Source: HGM04593 sp045646845 (GTDB lineage: Bacteria > Bacteroidota > Bacteroidia > Bacteroidales > Bacteroidaceae). From it: a DNA stretch of 64,000 nucleotides. This document shows positions 25,697 through 34,755 of the stretch, in pieces (position 1 is the first letter of the stretch; the number at the start of each line of letters is the position of its first letter). Position numbers and translations under genes: made by a program. The notes beneath the pieces are model-generated. The model was not told the DNA's origin. It made no database searches and worked only from the letters and a program-made list of their open reading frames with translations. The stretch is from assembly GCA_045646845.1 (NCBI GenBank), contig JAZRLO010000043.1, forward strand, positions 38,325-102,324, given 5' to 3'.

Positions 25697-27175
25697 TCAA
25701 TATGCTCTTGCGAAGAGTACGCGGCGTGCCGATGGCTTGCCCGTGACCATACATGTTCCCGGAGTCTCGTCCCAGCCCAAGGGGATACAACGGATTGTTG
25801 CTTTGGTGTCGTTCTTTATCTGCTCCTCTGTTTCGGGTGTTCCGTCCCAGTGTGCAAGAATGAAACCGCCCTTTTCAATCTCGGTCTTGAACTCCTCGTA
25901 TGTATCAACCGTGCGTGTGCATGCCTCGCGCATTGCAAGTGCCTTCGCGTGGAGGTTCTTCTGTATCTCGTCCAACAGCTCTTTTACATACTCAACAATA
26001 CCGTCAATGCTGCGTGTCTCCTTCTGGAGTGTGTCGCGGCGCATTACCTCAATTGTTCCGTTCTCAATATCGCGTGCTCCGAGTACGAGGCGTACGGGAA
26101 CGCCCTTGAGCTCATATTCCGCGAATTTGAATCCGGGGCGTTTGTTATCGGCGTCATCGAATTTAACGGTGATGCCGTACTTCTTCAGCTCGGCAATCAT
26201 GGGGTCAACCTTGCCCTTTATAGTGTTCAGCTGTTCCTCGTTCTTGCAGATAGGAATAATCACAACCTGTATCGGAGCAAGTGCCGGCGGAAGTACAAGT
26301 CCATTGTCGTCGGAGTGCGTCATTATGAGCGCGCCCATCAGACGTGTAGATACTCCCCATGATGTGGCCCATACATATTCGAGGTTGTTGCTCTTGTCAA
26401 CAAACTGCACGTTGAATGCCTTGGCGAAGTTCTGTCCAAGGAAGTGTGACGTACCGCACTGCAGGGCTTTTCCGTCCTGCATCATACCCTCTATGGTATA
26501 TGTGTCGAGCGCACCTGCGAATCTCTCGTTCGCGCTCTTTACGCCCATCACAACGGGGAGTGCCATGTAATTGTTCGCGAAGTCATTATATACGTGGAGC
26601 ATTGTACGTGCCTCCTCCTCGGCCTCCTCACGTGTGGCGTGGGCAGTGTGGCCCTCCTGCCAAAGGAACTCCGCGGTGCGGAGGAACAGACGTGTACGCA
26701 TCTCCCAGCGCATAACGTTGGCCCACTGGTTTATCTTAATAGGCAGGTCACGGTACGACTGTATCCAGTTCTTGTATGAGCTCCAGATGATAGTCTCGGA
26801 TGTCGGACGTATGATCATCTCTTCCTCGAGCTTCGCTGCCGGGTCAACGACAACGCCGCTTCCGTCTTCGGCGTTCTTCAATCGGTAATGTGTTACGACT
26901 GCGCACTCCTTTGCGAAGCCCTCTACATGTTCGGCTTCACGGCTCAGGAACGATTTTGGTATGAGAAGAGGGAAATATGCGTTGACATGACCTGTCTCCT
27001 TGAACATATCGTCGAGTACTCTCTGCATCTTTTCCCAAATGGCATAACCATAAGGCTTTATTACCATGCATCCTCTTACGGGTGACTGTTCTGCGAGGTC
27101 TGCCTTCAGTACAAGGTCGTTGTACCACTGTGAATAACTTTCGCTGCGCTTTGTCAGCTCTTTCAATTCTGCCAT
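25697..27175 (-). CDS. proS: Prolyl-tRNA synthetase, short archaeal/eukaryal type
   Basis: A 492-residue class II prolyl-tRNA synthetase. Motif 1 lies in VRGCMVIKPYGYAIWEKMQ, motif 2 in the RWEMRTRLFLRTAEFLWQEGHTAH segment, motif 3 in GVSTRLMGALIMTHSDDNGLVLPPALAPIQ. The editing insertion of long bacterial ProRS (total about 570 aa) is absent and an anticodon-binding and C-terminal zinc-like domain follow, ending in a Tyr (RVLFARAY) as in the archaeal/eukaryal-like form used by Bacteroidetes. A -7 box (minus-strand TAAGTTTG, 27236-27243) precedes it. Confidence 0.97.
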   Translation of the reverse strand: MAELKELTKRSESYSQWYNDLVLKADLAEQSPVRGCMVIKPYGYAIWEKMQRVLDDMFKETGHVNAYFPLLIPKSFLSREAEHVEGFAKECAVVTHYRLKNAEDGSGVVVDPAAKLEEEMIIRPTSETIIWSSYKNWIQSYRDLPIKINQWANVMRWEMRTRLFLRTAEFLWQEGHTAHATREEAEEEARTMLHVYNDFANNYMALPVVMGVKSANERFAGALDTYTIEGMMQDGKALQCGTSHFLGQNFAKAFNVQFVDKSNNLEYVWATSWGVSTRLMGALIMTHSDDNGLVLPPALAPIQVVIIPICKNEEQLNTIKGKVDPMIAELKKYGITVKFDDADNKRPGFKFAEYELKGVPVRLVLGARDIENGTIEVMRRDTLQKETRSIDGIVEYVKELLDEIQKNLHAKALAMREACTRTVDTYEEFKTEIEKGGFILAHWDGTPETEEQIKNDTKATIRCIPLGWDETPGTCMVTGKPSARRVLFARAY

Positions 27176-27235
27176 ATACTTTTTGTAAATTATTGTTCAT
27201 GTTGCGGAATGGTATCCCATTCCCGTTTCATCATG

Positions 27236-27243
27236 CAAACTTA
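27236..27243 (-). promoter_or_regulatory. -7 box, proS
   Basis: Minus-strand TAAGTTTG, exact TAnnTTTG match, about 61 nt before the proS start. No matching -33. Confidence 0.4.
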
Positions 27244-27335
27244 CAAAAATATATTCATATTGCACCCCTTGCAGGTGATTTTGAATACTCGTTTGCCATA
27301 ATTTTATAATAAAGGTATGTAAAAAAACGTATAGT

Positions 27336-27367
27336 ATTGCAAAAAAGAGTCTAATTTGTTACATTTG
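27336..27367 (+). promoter_or_regulatory. promoter, ompA-like lipoprotein
   Basis: ATTG at 27336-27339 (one mismatch to TTTG), 20-nt spacer, TACATTTG at 27360-27367. It implies an untranslated leader of about 80 nt. Confidence 0.55.
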
Positions 27368-27454
27368 CAGAGTTTATCATTCGGGTTGCGGCATGCGATT
27401 GCCGGCCGTAATGACAAATTCGGTACTATTTGTTTACTTTAAAATATAAGAACT

Positions 27455-28144
27455 ATGAAATGTAAATTCGTAAAAACATTGTGCATCGCATTGTGCTCTG
27501 TATTTCTTATTTCAAGTTGCGGAACTTGGAGCAACACTTTGAAGGGTACAGCTATCGGTACAGCTGCCGGTAGTGTGCTTGGTCTGATTATCGGTGAGGT
27601 AGCCGGAAACAAGGCTATCGGTGCCGCTGTAGGTGCTGCCGTAGGTGCAGGTACCGGCGCAATCATCGGCAACAGAATGGACAAGGCTGCCGATGCTGCA
27701 GCTAAGGTTGAGAATGCTACTGTACAGACAGTTACTGACGCGAACAACCTTACAGCCGTTAAGGTTACATTCGATTCAGGCGTGCTTTTCGCAACAAACA
27801 AGTACAACTTGAATGCTGCGGCTAAGGAAAACCTCGCGGACCTCGCTAAGGTACTCCAGGAGTTCTATGATGCAGACGTTGCCATCTACGGTCACACTGA
27901 CTCTACCGGTAGCGATGCAATCAACGATCCCCTTTCTCTGAACCGTGCAAACTCAGTTGCTGACTATCTTCTCTCACTCGGCGTTTCTGCAAACCAGATC
28001 AAGACTGTTGAGGGTTGTGGCTCAAAGCAGCCTGTAGCAGACAACAGCACAAAGGAGGGTAAGGCTGCAAACCGTCGTGTAGAGATCTACATGTATGCAA
28101 GCCAGGAGATGATTGATGCAGCCAACGAGCAGTCTGCAGAGTAA
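27455..28144 (+). CDS. OmpA-family lipoprotein with glycine zipper
   Basis: A 229-residue outer-membrane lipoprotein. Lipobox LISSC with Cys22; then a glycine-zipper segment (residues about 30-70: GTAAGSVLGLIIGEVAGNKAIG) that probably inserts in or lies on the membrane; then an OmpA C-terminal peptidoglycan-binding domain (about 105-220) with VTFDSGVLF, IYGHTDSTG and LSLNRANSVADYL. It links the outer membrane to peptidoglycan. Codon use looks biased, with a strong terminator and promoter, suggesting high expression. Monocistronic. Confidence 0.92.
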   Translation: MKCKFVKTLCIALCSVFLISSCGTWSNTLKGTAIGTAAGSVLGLIIGEVAGNKAIGAAVGAAVGAGTGAIIGNRMDKAADAAAKVENATVQTVTDANNLTAVKVTFDSGVLFATNKYNLNAAAKENLADLAKVLQEFYDADVAIYGHTDSTGSDAINDPLSLNRANSVADYLLSLGVSANQIKTVEGCGSKQPVADNSTKEGKAANRRVEIYMYASQEMIDAANEQSAE

Positions 28145-28164
28145 TCTTTGAAGATTCATAACAT

Positions 28165-28193
28165 AAAAAAGGAGCCACGCGGCTCCTTTTTTT
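28165..28193. terminator. bidirectional terminator
   Basis: AAAAAAGGAGCC-ACGC-GGCTCCTTTTTT: a 12-bp stem with a tetraloop and T-runs on both strands, between convergent ompA-like and DUF1460 genes. Confidence 0.9.
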
Positions 28194-28194
28194 A

Positions 28195-29043
28195 TTATAA
28201 AGCACGAAGCACCCTTATGCCCGGCTGACTCTTTTTCTTCTTTTGGTATTCATAGAGCGTGAGTTTGTCTTTAATCACCATTTTCTTCAGGCTCGATGCA
28301 TGCATGAGGTGGAGCCTGCCGTTTTCCCAGAATGCAAAGCCCATATGTGCAATGTCGAGCCCCTTTTGCGTAGTGACGAGCATTATGACATCGCCGTCCT
28401 TTATATTGAACTGATCGGCACTCCTGTTCAGCAGTTCTTTCGGCAGGTATCTGACCGTTTTCCCGTTTGAAGCCTTTTCGAATCCGGCTATTGCATCAAC
28501 AGCTTTCCTGTCGTTCTTCAGCAATGGGTATTTTTCGGGGTTGCGGCTCATGAAATTGAGCTCAAGTCTTCTCCTTTTGCTCAGGCGCGGGAACGCTACC
28601 TCCTTGAGAATACCCATTTTTACATTATCCTCAATCCACCAGCTTGCGTAGTGCAGACGGCTCGTGTAACCATCGCGTACTCCTCCTCTGTACCTTATCC
28701 TTTCAAGGTTTCTGCATACATCGGAAAATCGCTTTTCCCCCTTCTCCGATGTCGTAGCGATGGCAAGAACCAGTTCTACGAACGTGGTACAGTCGAGTCT
28801 GGTGCAACTTATGTAGAGCGGTTCCTTCTTTCCGTTCTCGAGCGTTGCACCAACATACTTTTCGCCGACAAATTCGCTTGCAATCTCCAGTATGCGTTCT
28901 CCCTGAGTGGAGTATTCCTTGCCGTTGATTTTCGCAAGTATCTGTTCTATTCTGATGCTGTCGCTCTTTTCGTATATGACATTCTGGGCCGGGCCAAGTG
29001 TCGCTACAAGCAGGAGCAGAAGTGTCATGGTCCATTTTTTCAT
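28195..29043 (-). CDS. DUF1460 NlpC/P60-like amidase
   Basis: A 282-residue exported protein (signal peptide MKKWTMTLLLLLVATLGPAQ) of the DUF1460 family, an N-acetylmuramoyl-L-alanine amidase-like group with an NlpC/P60-type cysteine peptidase fold. The catalytic Cys85 lies in LDCTTFVE and a His in DIAHMGFAF. The C-terminus is very basic. It probably acts in the periplasm on peptidoglycan fragments; substrate not known here. It shares the terminator at 28165-28193 with the ompA-like gene. Confidence 0.85.
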   Translation of the reverse strand: MKKWTMTLLLLLVATLGPAQNVIYEKSDSIRIEQILAKINGKEYSTQGERILEIASEFVGEKYVGATLENGKKEPLYISCTRLDCTTFVELVLAIATTSEKGEKRFSDVCRNLERIRYRGGVRDGYTSRLHYASWWIEDNVKMGILKEVAFPRLSKRRRLELNFMSRNPEKYPLLKNDRKAVDAIAGFEKASNGKTVRYLPKELLNRSADQFNIKDGDVIMLVTTQKGLDIAHMGFAFWENGRLHLMHASSLKKMVIKDKLTLYEYQKKKKSQPGIRVLRAL

Positions 29044-29132
29044 ACCTTTAATCCTTTAAGCTTATTAATAATTGTAAAGATACTGCATTTTCACGGATAA
29101 ATGATTATCTTCGCTTTAAATTGCACGATTAT

Positions 29133-30389
29133 ATGTTCCGTCAGATATACATATTGCTGATTCTGCTCTCTATTCCGGCAGTCGCCGATGCCCAGATGGC
29201 GCGTTCCTTGAGCATGTCCGTCTCTTCTCCGCGCATGGAGTTCAATGGCGAATGGGACGCTCCGGCCGTAATGCAGTTGGGCAGCGACGACAGGCTCGTG
29301 TTCTCTTTCGATGAGATGTCGCACACATATCACCGTTATCTCTACCGTATAACTCACCGCAATGCCGACTGGTCAAGGTCGGATATGCTTGAGATAGATT
29401 ACCTTGACGGTTTCAATGATATGCCCATTGAGGATTGGGAAAACTCAGTAAATACCACTCAGCTCTACACCCGTTACGAATTTTCGCTCCCGAACGAGAA
29501 TGTTTCGTTGAAACTATCAGGCAACTATCGCCTTGAGATACTGGATGGCGAGTCCCCCGATGAAACTCCTGTCGCGGTCTTTGACTTTTCGGTAGTGGAG
29601 CCCAGGGTTGCGGTGCGTGCTTCCGTGAGCGGAAATACTGACCGCTCGTTCAATGATGGCGAACAGCAACTCTCATTCGTGGTTGACTATTCGGGTTACA
29701 GCGTTTCCGACCCGGCTGCTGATTTGAAGCCAGTCGTCTATCAGAACCGCCGTTTGGACAATGCCGTTGCAGGCATAAAACCGACCTATATACGTGGCAG
29801 CGATGCCGAATATGTCCATAATGATAAACTCATTTTCGAGGCCGGCAACGAGTATCGCCGCTTTGAACTTACCGACCCGAACATGCCTGGTATGAATGTT
29901 GAGGAGGTCGTATATCATGCTCCCGATTATCACGCTCTGCTGTATGTCGATAAGGAAAGGAGGAGCCATTCTGGGTATAACGACGAAAACGGACGTTATT
30001 TCGTGAATACCCTCGAAGGATACGGCTCCATAATGGAGGCCGACTACATATATGTGCATTTTGCTCTGGAACTACCTTACCGTACCGGCGGTGACTATTA
30101 TCTTATTGCGGATTTCGCAGGAGAACCCTTCTCTCCCCTCTCTCGGCTCGATTACGATGCCGAGGGCGGTTACTATTTTACATCCCGGCTTCTGAAGACA
30201 GGTGTGTATAATTACATGTATGTATGGCTGCCGGACGGTGAGTCCAAAGGGACTCTTGTACCGGCCGAGGGCGCATGTTATGAGACGGATAACGAATATC
30301 TTATATATGTATATCACAGAGCCTTTGGCGAGAGGTATGACAGGCTTGTAGGAGTCCGCTCCATACGCAGTTCCGCCGGTACCGATTGA
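29133..30389 (+). CDS. DUF5103 protein, type IX secretion plug-like
   Basis: A 418-residue exported protein: signal peptide MFRQIYILLILLSIPAVADA, an N-terminal domain with two-strand repeats (FSFDEMSHTYHRYLYRITHRNADW, then LDGFNDMPIEDWENS), and a DUF5103 C-terminal beta domain. The family includes the Plug protein that seals the SprA translocon of the type IX secretion system. I use ATG 29133, since the longer frame uses a TTG. A -7-like TATCTTCG lies at 29106-29113. Its presence fits the several T9SS-tailed proteins in this window, though no other T9SS component is here. Confidence 0.85.
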   Translation: MFRQIYILLILLSIPAVADAQMARSLSMSVSSPRMEFNGEWDAPAVMQLGSDDRLVFSFDEMSHTYHRYLYRITHRNADWSRSDMLEIDYLDGFNDMPIEDWENSVNTTQLYTRYEFSLPNENVSLKLSGNYRLEILDGESPDETPVAVFDFSVVEPRVAVRASVSGNTDRSFNDGEQQLSFVVDYSGYSVSDPAADLKPVVYQNRRLDNAVAGIKPTYIRGSDAEYVHNDKLIFEAGNEYRRFELTDPNMPGMNVEEVVYHAPDYHALLYVDKERRSHSGYNDENGRYFVNTLEGYGSIMEADYIYVHFALELPYRTGGDYYLIADFAGEPFSPLSRLDYDAEGGYYFTSRLLKTGVYNYMYVWLPDGESKGTLVPAEGACYETDNEYLIYVYHRAFGERYDRLVGVRSIRSSAGTD

Positions 30390-30471
30390 CGGTTTTGCGG
30401 TGTTTTGGCTTTACGTTGTGATTTTTGACTTTGTTGAAGCCGTTTTCGCTCGCTTCAAGCCTTTTAGGCCT

Positions 30472-30507
30472 TTTCGCCCCTTTCGCCCCTTTCGCCCCTT
30501 TCGCCCC
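30472..30507. repeat. tandem 9-bp repeat TTTCGCCCC x4
   Basis: Four perfect contiguous copies of TTTCGCCCC, preceded by a diverged AGGCCTTTTCG unit. Any reading frame through it gives a Gly-Ala-Lys repeat; I do not regard it as coding. Confidence 0.9.
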
Positions 30508-30556
30508 TATGGGGTCTATAAACACTTCTTTTTTATTCAATCTCTAAACAAATAAC

Positions 30557-30594
30557 ACGAGGGCAACCCTGTTTAACTTTTGGGTCGCCCTCGT
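30557..30594. terminator. terminator hairpin, GAGGGCAACCC family copy 3
   Basis: ACGAGGGCAACCC and GGGTCGCCCTCGT form a 13-bp stem with one mismatch and a T-rich loop, between convergent DUF5103 and WecA-like genes. Confidence 0.7.
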
Positions 30595-30636
30595 ATTTGT
30601 ATTTATTCCTGTCCGGCTGTTGTACCGATGCTGCGT

Positions 30637-31803
30637 TTACAACCTGTCCACAATCTTCTGTATCTTTTCCCAGATACCTTTCTTTTCAAAATGTATGGCT
30701 TTTGCAATTCTGTTGAGCATTTTAAGGCAACGGCCATTCTTCTCAATCTGTTTGTGTGCAAAACTGTAGAATATGAATGTAACAGAGATGCTGATGCCTA
30801 TCACTATGTAGAGTTGTACGTCAATCGGGGCTCCCAATTTGTACGACAGGTACCATATTGCGACTATCATGAAGTTCATGGTAAGGATTGACATTGTCGT
30901 TCCAATGTGTGAGAAACCCAATTCAATGAACAGGTGGTGCAGATGGGTTTTATCGGGGTGGAACGGCGATTTCTTGTTCAGGATACGTGTTGTCATTACC
31001 CTCAGCGTATCGAATACCGGTATTGACAATATTGCCAATGTAAACGGAACGAGTCCCATGCCCTCTTCTGCGAACTTTGCGCATGCCGTGTCGCTTTTCA
31101 GGATGCTTATCACGAACATCGACATCATTGTTCCCATGACCAGTGTTCCTCCGTCTCCTATGAACATCTTCGTGGAGTTGCCGAATACGTTGTGCAGGAA
31201 GAACGGTATAATGGCACCGGCTGCCGAAATGGCTATTATTGTCATTGATGTGTTGCCCGACTTGTAGAATGTTATCGCAAACAGTACAGATGCCATGAAA
31301 CAGAAACCGGAAGAGAGGCCGTTTACTCCGTCAATCAGGTTTATGGCGTTTATTATGCCTACAGCCGCGAATATCGTTAACGGGCATGACAGCCACAATG
31401 GAATCTCTTCAACTCCCCAAAGCCCCCACAGGCTGTTTATTGAAGCCTTGTTCACATACATGAGCCAGGCAACAATAAGAATCTCTATAAAGAATCTTAT
31501 GCCGGGTGAAAGGTCCATTATGTCATCCATTGTGCCTATGTACAGCATTATGAGCATCGCTGTTATCAGCATGAAGACGTTGGGGTCGTTAAGCATGGTC
31601 TGCGAGCTGCAGGTGCCTATTACGATACCGAAGAAGACTGCGATACCTCCCATTACAGGGACCGGGTTGCGTTGTAGCTTGCGTGCATCCGGGTTGTCAA
31701 CAAGATTCTTCATTATGGATATCTTGAGGATTTTCGGGTGAATCCATAAAGTTCCGAGAAACGCCAAAAGTATTGGCAGAATTATTTGATGTACTCCCGA
31801 CAT
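30637..31803 (-). CDS. Undecaprenyl-phosphate sugar-1-phosphate transferase (MraY/WecA family)
   Basis: A 388-residue polytopic enzyme with 10-11 helices that starts lipid-linked glycan synthesis by moving HexNAc-1-P onto undecaprenyl phosphate. Motifs: DNPDARKLQRNPVPVMGGIAVF near the N-terminus, DDIMDLSPG (metal-binding DDxxD-like), NLIDGVNGLSSG, and the HxH-type segment FHPDKTHLHHLF that distinguishes WecA-like from MraY enzymes. Met at 31803 gives the normal N-terminus; the frame extends 58 residues upstream through non-membrane sequence across the -7 box (31864-31871). Which HexNAc it uses is unknown. Confidence 0.92.
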   Translation of the reverse strand: MSGVHQIILPILLAFLGTLWIHPKILKISIMKNLVDNPDARKLQRNPVPVMGGIAVFFGIVIGTCSSQTMLNDPNVFMLITAMLIMLYIGTMDDIMDLSPGIRFFIEILIVAWLMYVNKASINSLWGLWGVEEIPLWLSCPLTIFAAVGIINAINLIDGVNGLSSGFCFMASVLFAITFYKSGNTSMTIIAISAAGAIIPFFLHNVFGNSTKMFIGDGGTLVMGTMMSMFVISILKSDTACAKFAEEGMGLVPFTLAILSIPVFDTLRVMTTRILNKKSPFHPDKTHLHHLFIELGFSHIGTTMSILTMNFMIVAIWYLSYKLGAPIDVQLYIVIGISISVTFIFYSFAHKQIEKNGRCLKMLNRIAKAIHFEKKGIWEKIQKIVDRL

Positions 31804-32135
31804 ATTTTTGTTTTTTATATTTGTTCTGTACTTGACGTGGCCTTCACGACACTCTATCATTCGCAAATATAAACAAATATTCTTTAATAAAGGAATAAAT
31901 GTATAAAATGTTCTGCGCGAATCGCTCTTTGTGCTCTGTAGCTTGTTCAGGCAATGGTGTTTGTCTGTTTTGCGCAAGCGCGAATATAGTTGCGCTCGCT
32001 GAAAAATATTAAAGTAAACTTTATATTTTGCTCGTTTATCACTATATTTGCCATGGGTTAGGTCTGTTTGTGGCCGGCCTTTTGTTTATATAACGTGCTT
32101 GTTTGAAAAATCTTATATAATAAATAGGAATATTT
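31804..32135. other. intergenic region between divergent wecA-like and manC genes
   Basis: 332 bp without a gene. It holds two candidate -7 boxes: minus-strand TATATTTG at 31864-31871 for the WecA-like gene, and plus-strand TATATTTG at 32043-32050 for manC, with a TTTG at 32027-32030 (12-nt spacing). The middle is mixed-composition DNA with a short GCGCAAGCGCG palindrome near 31972; no RNA gene was recognised. Confidence 0.5.
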
Positions 32136-33197
32136 ATGGCATCGAATCATGTTGTGATAATGGCAGGTGGAATAGGAAGCCGGTTCTGGCCTATGAGCAC
32201 CATTGACTGCCCCAAGCAGTTCATTGATGTTTTGGGATGCGGAAAGTCGCTTATCCAGCTGACCGTCGAGCGTTTTGCCGGTATATGTCCTCCCGAAAAT
32301 GTCTGGGTGTTGACTTCGGAGAAGTATGCGCCGTTGGTTGAGGAGCAGTTGCCGGAGGTTCCGAAAGAGAATATACTCAAGGAGCCGTGTCGCCGTAACA
32401 CTGCGCCGTGCATCGCATATGCGGCATGGAAAATAAAGAAGCGCGACCCCAATGCGAATATGGTGGTTACCCCGAGCGACCATTTTGTTGTCGATACTAA
32501 TGAGTTCCGCAGGGTGATAAACTCATCTTTGGGCTTCGTGAAGGATTCCGATGCCATTCTGACATTGGGAATAAAGCCGACACGTCCCGACACCGGATAT
32601 GGTTACATCGAAGCGGTTCTGGGTGCTTCCACCCTGTCGAACGGCGAGATATACCGTGTCGATTCATTCAAGGAGAAGCCGGTTCTCGATGTAGCCAAGG
32701 CCTATGTTGCGAAGAGCAATTACTATTGGAATTCGGGTATTTTCATATGGAATGTCTCTACTATCGTCAACGCCTTCCGCGTATATCAGTCGCCTATCGC
32801 ATCGGTTTTCGAATCTCTTCTGCCATACTATGATACGGCCGAGGAACAGGCGATGGTCAATGAACGCTTCCCTGAATGCCGCAATATCTCTGTCGATTAT
32901 GCCATTATGGAGCGAGCGGACGAGATATTCGTCTTCCCGTCCAACTTCGGGTGGAGTGACCTGGGAACATGGCTGTCGCTTCAGAACAATGCTCCAAAGG
33001 ACCTTAACGGTAATGCCGCACTTGTACCCGGTGTCTCTTTTGTTGAATCGCGTAACTGTATCGTGAATACGAAAAGCATGGACCAGGTTGTAGTGATTGG
33101 TATGGACGATTGTATTGTTGCGGAGAATGGCGGCAAACTGCTTGTGTGCAGAATGAGTGAAGAGGGGCATATAAAAGAGTTTTCAGGCGAGAAATGA
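32136..33197 (+). CDS. manC: Mannose-1-phosphate guanylyltransferase
   Basis: A 353-residue nucleotidyltransferase making GDP-mannose from GTP and mannose-1-phosphate. The N-terminal MAGGIGSRFWPMS (pyrophosphorylase loop), PKQFIDV, VVTPSDHFV and GYGYIEA motifs are diagnostic; IFIWNVS and SVDYAIMERAD follow. It lacks the C-terminal phosphomannose isomerase domain of the ~480-residue bifunctional enzymes. GDP-mannose feeds capsule, LPS or GDP-fucose synthesis. Monocistronic with a strong terminator at 33219-33259. Confidence 0.94.
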   Translation: MASNHVVIMAGGIGSRFWPMSTIDCPKQFIDVLGCGKSLIQLTVERFAGICPPENVWVLTSEKYAPLVEEQLPEVPKENILKEPCRRNTAPCIAYAAWKIKKRDPNANMVVTPSDHFVVDTNEFRRVINSSLGFVKDSDAILTLGIKPTRPDTGYGYIEAVLGASTLSNGEIYRVDSFKEKPVLDVAKAYVAKSNYYWNSGIFIWNVSTIVNAFRVYQSPIASVFESLLPYYDTAEEQAMVNERFPECRNISVDYAIMERADEIFVFPSNFGWSDLGTWLSLQNNAPKDLNGNAALVPGVSFVESRNCIVNTKSMDQVVVIGMDDCIVAENGGKLLVCRMSEEGHIKEFSGEK

Positions 33198-33218
33198 CAT
33201 ACCTCTTTCTGTATAAAT

Positions 33219-33259
33219 AATAAAGTCCGCTTGGTCGGTGAGACCAAGCGGGCTTTATT
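33219..33259. terminator. bidirectional terminator
   Basis: AATAAAGTCCGCTTGGTC and GACCAAGCGGGCTTTATT pair over 18 bp with one G-T wobble and a 5-nt loop, flanked by A/T tracts. Between convergent manC and the TPR gene. Confidence 0.9.
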
Positions 33260-33272
33260 ATTTTCCTGTTTT

Positions 33273-34685
33273 TTATCTTTTGCCTTCTACGGCACTGATG
33301 AACTCTTCTACGGTGATTCTGGCTCTGTAGGTGATTCCGAACAGCCTGAACAGCGTCCATGACTTTCCTTCTATGGCATTGCCTATTGCGGTAGCAGACT
33401 TCTCTTTCTCTCCTGTGTTCCAGAGTATATATGCAATGTATGCGTCTATTTCCGACGTGTCGTGGCTGAACTCCCTGCAGTATTTGAATACTCTCAAGGC
33501 GAGTGACAGGTGCCCGTACTTTACAAGGTGCTCCGCAAGCCTAAAAAGTTCTTCTTCCTGCGACCACTCTTTTGCTTCAAGGGCGTTCATGTCCTCGAAT
33601 GTGAGGTTCTCCTTATCGCGCAGTTCATACAGGTGTGTGCCGTCAAGTATCAGCTGTTTCATGTTCTCGGGGTGCATCAGCAGTGCCATGGAGAGGGCTT
33701 CGTCGGCTCTCCGGCTCTCTCCGCACATGTCAAGAATCATGGCCTTGTTTATTCTTGCGAGCATTGTCTCTATGGAACCTTCCGGGCTCTTCTCCGTTAT
33801 TTTACGGAATCCCTCTACGGCAAGTTCCGTCTCTCCCTTGCGGTAATGTATGAGCGCAAGGTAAAACTGCATTATTGCAGAATCAGGGTACTTCCTGTTG
33901 AATGCGGTGAAAAATTCTGCAGCCTTTTCAAAATCACCGACAAGGTAATAGCAGTAACCCTGCATCATCTTTGGGTACTCTATGTCGTCGTTTATGGTGC
34001 TTTCATATTCGAAACAGTCGATGGCTTTGCCGAATTTCTTTACCATATACTGAATGTGTCCCAACTGTTCCCAATAAAGGGTGGAGTATGGCTCCACGTC
34101 GAGCAGTCTGTTGTATATCTCAACGGCCTCGTCCGTCCGTTGCAGCTCTATCAGTGATTCGGCTTTGACTTCAATGAGGCTTCTGTTGCCGGGTGCAATC
34201 TTCAGTGCCTTTTCGCAAATCATGAGTGCCTCCTGTGCGAATCCGCAGTCGAGCAGAATCTCCAGGGCCTCGTATATGCTGTCCTGCCCCGGGGCTGCTT
34301 TGTGCAGTAAGGCGAGTGCTATTTCGTGCGCGCCTTTGAAATCCTTCAGTGCGAGAAGTATCTCGGCGTGCAGTATCATGGTCTCGTCATTGTCGGAATA
34401 TCGGAGTTTCGAGAATAACTTGAGTGCCTCTTTGGCTTCACCGTTGCAAAGGAGTAGCTTTATCTCCATCTTTGTGTTCTCTTCCGCTCCTGGGTGAAGC
34501 TGGCGCGATGCCTCAAGGACTTCCGCTGCCCTTTCATATTTTTCGGTGAAAAGGAAATAGGACATGATATCGACAAACTCGTCTATGCCGAAATAGGGCG
34601 TAGCGTTGATTTCCGACGCCTGCTCGTACCTTGCCAGCAGTGCGCGGAATTCCGGTGAGTCGAAAAAGTTCTTGTCGTAATTCAT
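33273..34685 (-). CDS. Tetratricopeptide-repeat protein
   Basis: A 470-residue protein with no signal peptide or membrane segment, made almost entirely of helical TPR-like pairs (for example AEILLALKDFKGAHEIALALL, YEALEILLDCGFAQEALMICEKAL and YCYYLVGDFEKAAEFFTAF). TPR proteins are scaffolds for protein-protein contacts. Its N-terminus (MNYDKNFFDSPEFRALLARYE) resembles a Bacteroidales-specific cytosolic TPR family. It lies 70 nt downstream of glnS on the same strand and may be cotranscribed with it. Partner unknown. Confidence 0.85.
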   Translation of the reverse strand: MNYDKNFFDSPEFRALLARYEQASEINATPYFGIDEFVDIMSYFLFTEKYERAAEVLEASRQLHPGAEENTKMEIKLLLCNGEAKEALKLFSKLRYSDNDETMILHAEILLALKDFKGAHEIALALLHKAAPGQDSIYEALEILLDCGFAQEALMICEKALKIAPGNRSLIEVKAESLIELQRTDEAVEIYNRLLDVEPYSTLYWEQLGHIQYMVKKFGKAIDCFEYESTINDDIEYPKMMQGYCYYLVGDFEKAAEFFTAFNRKYPDSAIMQFYLALIHYRKGETELAVEGFRKITEKSPEGSIETMLARINKAMILDMCGESRRADEALSMALLMHPENMKQLILDGTHLYELRDKENLTFEDMNALEAKEWSQEEELFRLAEHLVKYGHLSLALRVFKYCREFSHDTSEIDAYIAYILWNTGEKEKSATAIGNAIEGKSWTLFRLFGITYRARITVEEFISAVEGKR

Positions 34686-34702
34686 CTCTTTTCTTTATGT
34701 AA

Positions 34703-34732
34703 CAGGCCGTACACGGGAATCGGCACGGCCTG
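34703..34732 (-). other. hairpin between glnS and TPR gene
   Basis: CAGGCCGT and ACGGCCTG form an 8-bp stem with a 14-nt loop. No T-run follows on the minus strand, so readthrough into the TPR gene is plausible. Confidence 0.4.
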
Positions 34733-34755
34733 CACTCTTGTTTTCGGTTCGTGGG

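Noticed and set aside
20521..27310. Shared TTGCAGGTG..CTCGTTT segments near 20542 and 27270
   Set aside because: The match is short and gapped, and I saw no third copy; probably chance.
30301..30540. A frame encoding a Gly-Ala-Lys collagen-like repeat
   Set aside because: It arises from the 9-bp tandem repeat and overlaps the DUF5103 gene end; no start signal or conserved domain.
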